Source: Isosphaeraceae bacterium
Lineage (GTDB): Bacteria > Planctomycetota > Planctomycetia > Isosphaerales > Isosphaeraceae
Reading direction: 5' to 3'
Length of the DNA stretch: 64,000 nt
Assembly: GCA_031291845.1 (NCBI GenBank)
Contig: JARLIH010000273.1
Location: 1 to 64,000, forward strand
The notes under the pieces were generated by a model. That model had not been told where the DNA came from and did not search any database. It saw only the letters and a list, made by a program, of their open reading frames with translations. This document shows positions 27,418-35,712 of this stretch, in pieces (positions within the stretch are counted from its first letter, which is position 1; each line of letters begins with the position of its first letter). A program made the translations under genes and the position numbers.

Positions 27418-28314
27418 ATGCCGTTTGACCCCCGAGCCCTGATCGACCCTGTGTTCTTTTCCCGCCTCGACTCGATCGAGCTCCGCGCGCGGTCCATCGT
27501 CGAGGGTTCGATGCACGGCCTCCACCGGAGCCCGTACCTGGGGATGAGCGTCGAGTTCGCTTCGCACCGCGAATACACGCCGGGCGACGATCTGCGGCAC
27601 CTGAACTGGAAGCTCTACGCGCGGCACGACCGCCTGTACATCAAGGAATACGATGCCGATACAAACCTGAATCTTTACTTGATCCTCGACGCGAGCTCTT
27701 CGATGGGTTGCGCGAACACGGGACGCAGCAAGCTGCACTACGCCGCATCGCTTGCCGGCGCGCTTGCCCACCTGGCACTCAAGCAACGCGACGCGGTCGG
27801 CCTGACGCTGTACGCGGACGCGGTGACGGCCCACTTGCCGCCGCGCGCGAAGCCGAACCAACTCGACGAGGTGCTAGCGACCATCGCCGAGGCCGAACTC
27901 CGACCGGCGACGGACAACGACCGGGCTCTCCACCAGGCCGCCGAGCTCGCGGGGCGCCGAGGGCTGGTCGTCCTCTTCAGCGATCTCTTCGGCGACCTGG
28001 AGGCGATTATCGGCGGCCTCGATCACCTACGCTACCATAATCATGAAGTGATTATCTTTCATATCCTGGACCCGTTCGAGCGCGACCTCTCGGTCGACGG
28101 GCACATCCGTTTCCGCGACCTGGAAAGCGGTGAGTCGCTCACCACGCAGGCCGAAAGCGTGCGCGACGCTTACAAGAAGGCCGTGGATCAGTGGCGGCAG
28201 ACGCTCGAAATCGAGTGCCGCAAGCGCGCCATCGATCGGATCGAGCTGACCACGGAAGATCCGCCCGACCGGGCGCTGCTCGACTACCTGGTGAAGCGCG
28301 CGAGAACCTTCTAG
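27418..28314 (+). CDS. DUF58 domain protein with vWA-like metal site
   Basis: 298 residues. The DUF58 signature HREYTPGDDLRHLNWKLYAR is followed by DRLYIKEYDADTNLNLYLIL and the vWA-like metal site DASSSMG. DUF58 proteins are the usual partners of MoxR ATPases. No membrane segment is present, so this is the short, soluble form. The ATG at 27418 is used; a GTG at 27412 would add two residues. The spacer before it resembles the spacer before the MoxR gene, a trace of the P7/P8 duplication. P9 follows 19 bases later. Confidence 0.88.
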   Translation: MPFDPRALIDPVFFSRLDSIELRARSIVEGSMHGLHRSPYLGMSVEFASHREYTPGDDLRHLNWKLYARHDRLYIKEYDADTNLNLYLILDASSSMGCANTGRSKLHYAASLAGALAHLALKQRDAVGLTLYADAVTAHLPPRAKPNQLDEVLATIAEAELRPATDNDRALHQAAELAGRRGLVVLFSDLFGDLEAIIGGLDHLRYHNHEVIIFHILDPFERDLSVDGHIRFRDLESGESLTTQAESVRDAYKKAVDQWRQTLEIECRKRAIDRIELTTEDPPDRALLDYLVKRARTF

Positions 28315-28333
28315 CGATCGGGCCTCGACACTC

Positions 28334-29146
28334 ATGAATCTGACCTCGCTCCCACTCTTGGTGCTCGTCCTTGCGGGCCAAGCAGCGCCTCAGGACGCCG
28401 ACAAGGCGGCCGCCGCGGCGAGGCTCGACTTCATACGCGATTCTCTGAAGGTCCTCCACGTCCAGCGCGGCGACGACCCCTCGGTCACCTATCGCCTGCA
28501 GCTCGAACCGGTCCTTCGGTTCACGAACGTCGTCGGGACCGTGAAAGACGGCGCCATTTTCCTTTGGACGGGCGAGGGGGGGCGACCGGAAGCGGCCGTC
28601 CAAGTTTTCTGGCACAATAACGGAAACTGGTTCCAGGAGTTCTCGTCGTTGTCGCTACGGCCGATTGCCGCGCGCGACGTCTGGAAGGTCGGTCGCCGCG
28701 GCCTCGACTTGAATCCGATCCCGGGAGCCCCTCGGCCCGCCGATACCTCCGAACAAAGGCTCCGCCAGATCCGCAGCCTGGTCGGCGCCTTCACGGCCGA
28801 GGAGCAGTTCGAGCGGAAGACATGGCAGAAGCTCCGCCTGCTGACCAAGCCGTTTGCTCGCTACGGCAAGCCCGACAGCGATGTCAGCGACGGCGCTCTT
28901 TTCGCCTACGTGCTCACGACGGACCCGGAAGTCTACCTCGTGATCGAAGCGCGGCCAGGTCCGGACGGCCCCGAGTGGCAGTACGGGTTCGCCCCCGCGT
29001 CGATCGACCCGCTGAGGGTATCGTGGAAGAACCGGGAGGTGTGGTCTCTCCCTTACCGGGAGGCCTGGACCGACAATAGTGCGCCTTTTTACGTGCACTT
29101 CTTCCACCGAGGCCTGGCCAAGACGCCCCGCGCTGGCTCGCAGTGA
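28334..29146 (+). CDS. P9: exported protein of the two-repeat paralog family
   Basis: 270 residues. The signal is short (NLTSLPLLVLVLAGQAAPQ). Repeat A is PVLRFTNVVG, DGAIFLW, GRPEAAVQVFW; QEFSSLSLRPI follows; the linker is RGLDLNPIPGAPRPAD with RLRQIRSLVGAF; repeat B is PFARYGKP, DGALFAYV, TTDPEVYLVIEARPG. Closest to P10. It lies directly after the DUF58 gene and its stop is 10 bases before P10. Function unknown. Confidence 0.82.
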   Translation: MNLTSLPLLVLVLAGQAAPQDADKAAAAARLDFIRDSLKVLHVQRGDDPSVTYRLQLEPVLRFTNVVGTVKDGAIFLWTGEGGRPEAAVQVFWHNNGNWFQEFSSLSLRPIAARDVWKVGRRGLDLNPIPGAPRPADTSEQRLRQIRSLVGAFTAEEQFERKTWQKLRLLTKPFARYGKPDSDVSDGALFAYVLTTDPEVYLVIEARPGPDGPEWQYGFAPASIDPLRVSWKNREVWSLPYREAWTDNSAPFYVHFFHRGLAKTPRAGSQ

Positions 29147-29156
29147 GGATCCGACC

Positions 29157-29954
29157 ATGATGCAGCCGGCGATTCTCAGCGTCGTTCTTGCTCTGCTCGC
29201 TCAGACCGACGACTCTTCGGCTGACGCCGCTGCGCGCCTCGTCGTCATGAAAAAGGTGCTGGCGAGTTACGATGTTCGTTCACCCGAAATGCCGCAGACG
29301 TCTCATCATTTTCAGGCGGACCCCGTGCTTCGGTTTACGAACACCGTCGGATCGACCCGCGACGGCGCGGTGTTCCTCTGGCTCGGTGATCATGGTCGGC
29401 CTGCGGCCGCGGTCCAGTTTTCGCTAAGGCGCGACGGGCTCTGGTTCCACGAGCTATCCTCCCTCTGCGAACGGCCGCTTGTCGCGGAGTCGCCGCGTGG
29501 AACGGTCTGGTCGCCGATGCGAGGGGGAATCGAGTTCAAGCCGCTTCCCGGCGTGCCGAAGCCGGCGGGGACACCCGAGCAGCGCCTGCGGCAGATGCGC
29601 GCTCTGGCCGCGGAATTCACGGTCGAGGACGCCTTCCGGCACCAGGACTGGCAGAAGCTCCGGATGCTCTCCAAGCCCTTTGCCCGCTACGGTGAGCCGG
29701 GTTCTGACCTGATCGACGGAGCGCTCTTCGCGTACGTGGTCACCACGGATCCCGAAGCGCTCTTGATGATCGAAGCACGGCAGGCCAAAGACGGTGCCGA
29801 GTGGCATTATGCCTTCGCGCCGATGACGATCTATGCGTTGCGGGGCCTCCGGAAAAGCGACCAGGTGTGGACTCTCCCCTTCCGGGACTCCAATGGGATC
29901 TCATCGAATCCTAATGAACCATTCTATGTGAAGAAGTCGACAATCGAGCCATGA
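29157..29954 (+). CDS. P10: exported protein of the two-repeat paralog family
   Basis: 265 residues, sister of P9. The signal is minimal (MQPAILSVVLALLAQ). Repeat A is PVLRFTNTVG, DGAVFLW, GRPAAAVQFS; HELSSLCERPL follows; the linker is GGIEFKPLPGVPKPA with RLRQMRALAAEF; repeat B is PFARYGEP, DGALFAYV, TTDPEALLMIEARQ. The ATG at 29157 has GAGGAT upstream; an in-frame start at 29079 would lie inside P9. It is the last copy before the BatA-type gene. Function unknown. Confidence 0.82.
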   Translation: MMQPAILSVVLALLAQTDDSSADAAARLVVMKKVLASYDVRSPEMPQTSHHFQADPVLRFTNTVGSTRDGAVFLWLGDHGRPAAAVQFSLRRDGLWFHELSSLCERPLVAESPRGTVWSPMRGGIEFKPLPGVPKPAGTPEQRLRQMRALAAEFTVEDAFRHQDWQKLRMLSKPFARYGEPGSDLIDGALFAYVVTTDPEALLMIEARQAKDGAEWHYAFAPMTIYALRGLRKSDQVWTLPFRDSNGISSNPNEPFYVKKSTIEP

Positions 29955-30047
29955 ATTCCGATCTGAAACGTTCGAACGACGGCGGGCCGTGACCGCTGGT
30001 CGAATGACCGTCAAACGGCCCGGTCGTGTTTTTCCGGTAGAGGCGCC

Positions 30048-31997
30048 ATGCAATTCGTGCAAATCGGGATGCTCGGAGCGCTCGCAGCGCTCGCCATCCC
30101 CATCATGATCCACCTGATGTTCCGCCAGCGCTCGCGGCCGGTCGACCTGGGGACGCTCCAGTTCCTCAAGGTCGTGCTGCGCGACAACGCACGGAAGCGC
30201 CGATTGCGTCGCTACATTCTGCTCGGACTGCGGTTGGCGGCGGTCGCGCTCCTGGCTTTGCTCTTTGCACGGCCCTTCTTGCTCGCGACCGAGCCGGTTG
30301 ACGGAGAGCGGTTGGTCGTCGTCCTGCTCGACCGCTCGGCCAGCATGGGGCTGCTCGGGGGCGTGAAGCCGATTGACCGTGCGGCGGGCGAGGCGAGGTC
30401 GATCGTGAGGGCTGCGGGGCAGGGGACCCAGCTCGAGGCGGCCTCGTTCGACAGGGAGGTCCACCCGCTTGCGAAGCCCACCGACATCGCCAACGGCGCG
30501 CCCGCGCTGTCCTCGTCCGGCACGGACTACGCGGCCGCACTGGCCTGGGCACGCGACCTGTTGGTTCGTTCGCCTAAGCGCATCAAGGAGCTGCACGTCC
30601 TCACGGATCTTCAGCGCACGGGCCTCGATCGGGGCGAGACCGTGGCCCTGCCGGCCGACGTCGACGTGCGCCTTGCCGACTTCGGCCGCGCGTTTCCGAA
30701 GAATGTCGCGGTGACCGCGGCTGTCGTCGAGCCGAAGACCGTGCGTCCCGGCGAGTCGGCCCTCGTCCGGGCGACCGTGGTCAACGGCTCCCCTTTGCCG
30801 CTCTACAAGGTGCCGGTCAAGCTGCACCTCGAGGCCGGCACTGCCGTGCGGGACATGGAACGAGCGGTCGACCTCGACGGCGGTGCCGCCGCGAACGTGG
30901 AGTTCAAGCTGGCCGATTTGCCGGCGGGATCCTGGCGCGGGCACGTCGAGGCGGCCGTGAGTGACGACCTGCCGTTTGACAACCGCCGCTACCTGGCCGT
31001 TGCGGTTGCGCCTCCGGCTGCCGTGCTGGTGGTCGACGGGTCGCCCGGCCGGACCGCGTATGACGGAGAGACCTATTTCCTCAACGCCGCGCTCCGCCTG
31101 GCGCCCTCAGGCGAGCGCTATGCGAAGACGCCTTTCGACGTCGAGACTTTCCCGCTCGTCACCGGCGCGAGCCTCCCCGATCTGGACAAGGCGCGGGCCG
31201 TCGTGCTCGCGAACGTTGGGGAGCTTTCCGCAGGCGATGCCCGGCGACTGGGCGCGTTCGTGGAACAGGGGGGTGGGCTCGTGGTCTTTACCGGAGACCG
31301 CGTCCGCGCGGACAGCGTCCGCAGCTTGACCGCGGCAGGGCTCGGCGTCGGCGAGGTCGTCGGGCCGGAGCCCGCCAAGGAGCTGCCGTGGCGAATCGGC
31401 CGCTGGGAGGCCGCCGACCCCGTCTTTCGACCGTTTGCGGACCCCGAGCACGGCGACTTGCGCAGGCCCTCGTTCACCACGATCACGCTGATCAAGCCGA
31501 GCGCTGAGACGCGGGTGCTCGCAACGTTCCGGGGCGATGCCCCGGCCCTGCTCGCCCGGTCGCACGGCCGTGGCAAGGTGCTCTGGTTCGCGACAGCCTG
31601 CGACCGCGGCTGGGGCGACTGGCCGCGCAGCCGGCTTTACGTACCGCTGGTCCACCAGATGGTCGGCTACGTGGCGGGCCTCGCCGAAGGGGGACCGGTA
31701 CGCGAGGAAACGGCAAGCGGTGAAGAAAAGCCGGGGATCGTTGAACGCGACGGCCTGCTGCACGTGATCAATACGGACAGCTACGAGTCGGACATGGCGC
31801 GTTGCACGCCGCGCGAGTTTGCGGATCGGTTCGGCTTCCGGCTGCCCGAAACAAAAACGTCCATCGTGAACCAAGCAGCCGCAAAGAAGCCGGCCGACGA
31901 CCGGCTGCGCGGCGACGAGATCTGGCCCTGGCTGGCCCTGACTTTACTCGGGTTTTTACTGGTGGAAAGCTTCCTCGCCAACCGGACGGCGGCTTAA
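30048..31997 (+). CDS. BatA-type membrane protein with vWA domain
   Basis: 649 residues. The N terminus is the aerotolerance regulator/BatA domain: a first membrane segment LGALAALAIPIMIHLMF, the conserved RQRSRPVDLGTLQFL, then a second segment (YILLGLRLAAVALLALLF). A vWA domain follows with metal site DRSASMG. The middle is beta-rich (CARDB-like) and includes a GATase-like segment (VLANVGELSAGDARRLGAFVEQGGGLVVFTGDR). A last membrane helix is near the C terminus (WPWLALTLLGFLLVESFLA). In planctomycetes this gene normally follows DUF58; here P9 and P10 come between. Probably an inner membrane partner of MoxR. Confidence 0.87.
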   Translation: MQFVQIGMLGALAALAIPIMIHLMFRQRSRPVDLGTLQFLKVVLRDNARKRRLRRYILLGLRLAAVALLALLFARPFLLATEPVDGERLVVVLLDRSASMGLLGGVKPIDRAAGEARSIVRAAGQGTQLEAASFDREVHPLAKPTDIANGAPALSSSGTDYAAALAWARDLLVRSPKRIKELHVLTDLQRTGLDRGETVALPADVDVRLADFGRAFPKNVAVTAAVVEPKTVRPGESALVRATVVNGSPLPLYKVPVKLHLEAGTAVRDMERAVDLDGGAAANVEFKLADLPAGSWRGHVEAAVSDDLPFDNRRYLAVAVAPPAAVLVVDGSPGRTAYDGETYFLNAALRLAPSGERYAKTPFDVETFPLVTGASLPDLDKARAVVLANVGELSAGDARRLGAFVEQGGGLVVFTGDRVRADSVRSLTAAGLGVGEVVGPEPAKELPWRIGRWEAADPVFRPFADPEHGDLRRPSFTTITLIKPSAETRVLATFRGDAPALLARSHGRGKVLWFATACDRGWGDWPRSRLYVPLVHQMVGYVAGLAEGGPVREETASGEEKPGIVERDGLLHVINTDSYESDMARCTPREFADRFGFRLPETKTSIVNQAAAKKPADDRLRGDEIWPWLALTLLGFLLVESFLANRTAA

Positions 31998-32013
31998 CGC
32001 GAAAGGAACGCCC

Positions 32014-35000
32014 GTGACTCTCTTGACCGCTGAACCCAGGGAACAGAAGTTCCTCGCTCGCTTCGAGCACGTCTGGACGTCGCTGAGGCGTTACCAGGTA
32101 CGGCAGGGCCTGTGCCTGTCGTTCCTCACCGCCGCGCTCGGCCTCCTGGCCATGGCCGCGGCCGATTGGTGGCTGGAGCTGCCGTGGAACACCCGCGCGG
32201 CGGGGCTCTTGCTCGCGGTCTGGCTGGCCGTCGCCGTCTTCGTGGCGAGGGTCGTCATGCCGATCCGCTGGTGGACGAAACCGCGCACCGCCGTCGAGAT
32301 CGAGGAGCAATTCCCCCAGCTCGGTCAGCGGATTCGCACGATCGTCCAGTTCGCCGGTTTGCCCGACGAGCGAATGGACATGGAGGGCGTCACTCCGAGC
32401 CTCGTGGGTGCGCTGGAGGAGGAGACGGAGCTACGGGCGCAGCCCCTGCCGCTCGACCGTATCGTCCCGTGGCGGCGGGTCTGGCTGACCGCCGGTCTGG
32501 CCGCGCTACCGGCCTTGTTCCTGTTGGCGGCCGTGGGAACGAGCTGGGAGTGGCGCGTCGCGTTAGGGCGCGCCCTGCTGGGTCGTGGTGAGTACACCTC
32601 GCTAGCCGTCGGGCCCGGCGACAAGCTGGTCGAACAGGGCGAAAGCGTTCCCTTAGCAATCGCGCTCAAGGGGCGTTTGAACCGGGAGGTCGTTCTCTAT
32701 ACGAAGCCCCAAGCGGGGCCGAACGCTTCGTGGAAGGGGGCCGTCTTGCCTGCCCCCGAAACTGGGTCGGCGGCAACGCGAGCGGCCACTCTGGAGAGGG
32801 TCAAGGACCCGGTCCTGTACCGCGTCGTCGCTGGCCCGGCCGCAAGCCCAACGTATCTCGTCAACGTACGGTATCCGCTCGCCCTCAAAACGCTCGAGGC
32901 TGCCCTTACGCCGCCTGCCTACACGGGAGTCAAGCCGAGCACCTTCAAGGGAGGGGACCTCCACGTGATCGAGGGGACGGGGGTAACGCTACGCATCGCG
33001 TTCGACGCGGTTCCGGCGGTGGCCTCGCTCGTCGTGACCGATCCTTCGGCCAAACCGGCGAATAAGAAAGACAAATCCGCGCCGGCTCCGCGAATTATCC
33101 CGCTGACGCCGAAAGACGGGCTCTACACGGCCGAATTGGGCAATTTATCGAAGGGACTCGTCTATCGGATCGAGGCGAAAACGGCGGACGCCCGCGTGCT
33201 TCCGAAGAACCGCTACAAGATCGAAGTGCGCGAGGACCGGCCGCCGCGGGTCGCGTTCGAGGAGCCCGACGAGGCGCTCGAGGTTCACCCGATCGCGGAG
33301 GTGATGAACCGCATACGCGTCAATGACGACTTCGGGCTGACCAAGGCCGGCATCGTGTTCCGTTTCAATAACGGCGAGGAGCAGACGCTCGCGCTCAAAG
33401 ACTTCGGCTCGGAGCAGGACAAATCGGGAAAGGCCCAGACCGCCGCTGCGATCCAGGAGTGGCTGTTGCTCGAGAAGCTCGCGGCTTCACCGACTGATAG
33501 CTTGGCCTACTATGCGTTCGCCGAAGACAACTACCCGGGCGAACACCACCGCGCGGAGACCGACCTGCGCTACATCGACATCCGGCCGTTCAAGCGCGAA
33601 TATAAGGCTGCGCAAGAAGGCGAGGTGCCCGAGGGGGACGGAACCGACCAGATCGCGACGCTTGCCGAGCTGATCGCCCGGCAGCGGTACAACTTGAATC
33701 GCGGGATGCGCCTGGCCAAGCACAAGCCGGGCAACAAGACGTTCCCGGAGGATCCGCTCAAGATCGCGACGTTCGAGGAGACGCTGGCGAACCAGACGCG
33801 GGAAATGACCGAAGGCGTCGAGGGAATCGTCGGTCAGCGAGTCGAACCGCTCCACGCGGCCGAGGAGTCGATGCTGGCCGCCGTGGAGGCGCTCGACCGC
33901 GCGAAGAATGCCGAGGCACCCGAGCAGATGGGCGATGCGCTGCGGCACCTGATCGAGGCCAGGGAGTCGATCCTCCAGATCATCGGGGACAACGCCGAGC
34001 TCGCCCAGAAGCTGCGCCAATTCGACCGCACCCAGATACAAAAGATCCGCAAGCCGAAGAAGGAGGAGGAAGACCCCGAGGCGATTGCGGAGCGGCTGGA
34101 AGAGCTGGCCCAGCAGGAAGACTTCGTCTACGCCACGCTCGCCGCGAGCGCGGCGATGCCGGGTGATTCACAGGGTGAGGGACAGCCCGCTCCGAAGCCC
34201 CAGGATAAGGGAGAGCAGGCTACGGAGAAGGCCGAGCCGCAGGAGGGCCAGAAAGCGGACGAGACCGCGAAAGAAGGCCCGGCTGAAAAGGGCCAAGCGT
34301 CGGAAGGGAGCGTGCAAGGAAAGGGCCAGACGGGTGAGGCGGAAAAGCCCGACGGCCAGGGAGAAAACGGCCCTGAGAAAAAGGGGGAGGGCGACAAGCA
34401 GAAGAAGCCCGAACGCCAGGGCGGCGCAAACGGCGAAGATCCCAAGGACGACGCCAACGGAGGCGGCCCGCCCAAGGATGGGCGGCGTGAGGCCAAGGAG
34501 CGACAGGAGAAAATCGCCGACGAAGCGCGGGACCTGGAAGCGAAGCTTAAGAAGCTGGACGCCGTGTCGGACCTTGCCAAGGCCCGCATGACCAAGGCCG
34601 TCGAGGCGACGGAAAAGGTCTCGGGCGCGATGGCGCGGGGAAATACCAAGGAAGCAACCGAGACGGCCAAGTCGGGCGCGTTCCAGCTTCACGAGCTGGC
34701 CAGGCAAGTGAAAGCGGAGGTCGCGCGCGAAGTCGCTGAGGAACTCGCGCAGGCCCGTGACATCGCCAGTGAGCTGGCCGAGCGCGAGGCGGCACTGGCC
34801 GAGATGAGCGACCCGTCCTCGGCTTCCGGCTCGACCCAGAGCGGGAAGTCGCAGCCCGGCCAGGGCGAAGGAATTGAAAAGGGCAATGGGAAAGGGGGCA
34901 AATTGGCCCGGGCCCTCGCGGCGATGGGCGACCTGACCGACGCTGAACGGCTCGAGCGGCTCACCGAAGCGGGCAAGACCCTCGAGGAGATCCTCAAAGG

Positions 35001-35637
35001 GGCCAGCCAGCGTGCCGAGGGAAAAGCCGCGGAACGGGTTCGCGACGCGCTCAAGGAAACGGACGCCACCGAGGTCGTCGAGCGTCTGGAGCGCATCGGG
35101 GCCCTGTTCAACGGCGGCGAAAAGCCCGAGGCTGGCAAGGAAGCAAAGGAACTGGCGAAGAACCTGGAGGTGATCGCCAAGCAGCTCGACGTGCTCCACC
35201 AGGAAATCGTTTCGCCGCGGCTGGCCGAAATGGTCGAATTCGACCGCCGCATGGCGGAGCTCGTCGAGCGGATGAAGACCCTCAAGACCGACGGGCAGAT
35301 CACGGAATGGCACCGCGACGCGGCTGAGCTCGTCCGCGAAATGGAGAAAACCGGCCTGGGCGACGCCGCCGCCGCGCTCCAGGAAGCATTCGCGGCGGGG
35401 GGCTGGCACGACGCTGCCGGATCGTGGCATTGGGCCGTCGGACCGCACGACTTCCGCCTGGTGCCCGAGGCGTACACGAGGGCCATCAACGTCGTCGTGC
35501 ACAAGATTCAGGACCGCATCCAGGACCTGCTCATGAAAGACTTGGTGTCGGACCGCGACGAGGCGACGCCGCCCGAGTTCAAGGAGCTGGTCGAGCGTTA
35601 TTATGAAGTGCTCTCGAAGGACGGCGGCGGAAAGTGA
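32014..35637 (+). CDS. Large DUF4175-like membrane and coiled-coil protein
   Basis: 1207 residues. Membrane helices lie at about 30-75 and 165-185 (LCLSFLTAALGLLAMAAAD, LTAGLAALPALFLLAAVG). A beta-rich middle follows with Ig-like segments. From about 560 on the protein is helical with long charged coiled-coil runs. About 150 residues centred near 780 are extremely Lys/Glu/Gly/Gln/Pro-rich (GEQATEKAEPQEGQKADETA is typical) and look unstructured. The C-terminal 350 residues are helical again. This architecture is characteristic of the MoxR-Bat operons of planctomycetes. It is 16 bases after the BatA-type gene and probably in one transcript with it. Precise role unknown. Confidence 0.78.
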   Translation: MTLLTAEPREQKFLARFEHVWTSLRRYQVRQGLCLSFLTAALGLLAMAAADWWLELPWNTRAAGLLLAVWLAVAVFVARVVMPIRWWTKPRTAVEIEEQFPQLGQRIRTIVQFAGLPDERMDMEGVTPSLVGALEEETELRAQPLPLDRIVPWRRVWLTAGLAALPALFLLAAVGTSWEWRVALGRALLGRGEYTSLAVGPGDKLVEQGESVPLAIALKGRLNREVVLYTKPQAGPNASWKGAVLPAPETGSAATRAATLERVKDPVLYRVVAGPAASPTYLVNVRYPLALKTLEAALTPPAYTGVKPSTFKGGDLHVIEGTGVTLRIAFDAVPAVASLVVTDPSAKPANKKDKSAPAPRIIPLTPKDGLYTAELGNLSKGLVYRIEAKTADARVLPKNRYKIEVREDRPPRVAFEEPDEALEVHPIAEVMNRIRVNDDFGLTKAGIVFRFNNGEEQTLALKDFGSEQDKSGKAQTAAAIQEWLLLEKLAASPTDSLAYYAFAEDNYPGEHHRAETDLRYIDIRPFKREYKAAQEGEVPEGDGTDQIATLAELIARQRYNLNRGMRLAKHKPGNKTFPEDPLKIATFEETLANQTREMTEGVEGIVGQRVEPLHAAEESMLAAVEALDRAKNAEAPEQMGDALRHLIEARESILQIIGDNAELAQKLRQFDRTQIQKIRKPKKEEEDPEAIAERLEELAQQEDFVYATLAASAAMPGDSQGEGQPAPKPQDKGEQATEKAEPQEGQKADETAKEGPAEKGQASEGSVQGKGQTGEAEKPDGQGENGPEKKGEGDKQKKPERQGGANGEDPKDDANGGGPPKDGRREAKERQEKIADEARDLEAKLKKLDAVSDLAKARMTKAVEATEKVSGAMARGNTKEATETAKSGAFQLHELARQVKAEVAREVAEELAQARDIASELAEREAALAEMSDPSSASGSTQSGKSQPGQGEGIEKGNGKGGKLARALAAMGDLTDAERLERLTEAGKTLEEILKGASQRAEGKAAERVRDALKETDATEVVERLERIGALFNGGEKPEAGKEAKELAKNLEVIAKQLDVLHQEIVSPRLAEMVEFDRRMAELVERMKTLKTDGQITEWHRDAAELVREMEKTGLGDAAAALQEAFAAGGWHDAAGSWHWAVGPHDFRLVPEAYTRAINVVVHKIQDRIQDLLMKDLVSDRDEATPPEFKELVERYYEVLSKDGGGK

Positions 35638-35712
35638 CGAGCGCCGCACACACGAATTGCCCGCGGGCGGACGTCCGTCCGCTCGCAGGCCGCAAACACT
35701 CGACGGGGACCG

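Noticed and set aside
34168-35649. 493-codon open frame on the minus strand
   Set aside because: Antisense to the coiled-coil part of the DUF4175-like gene; its Leu/Arg/Phe-rich runs are the complement of Lys/Glu codons.
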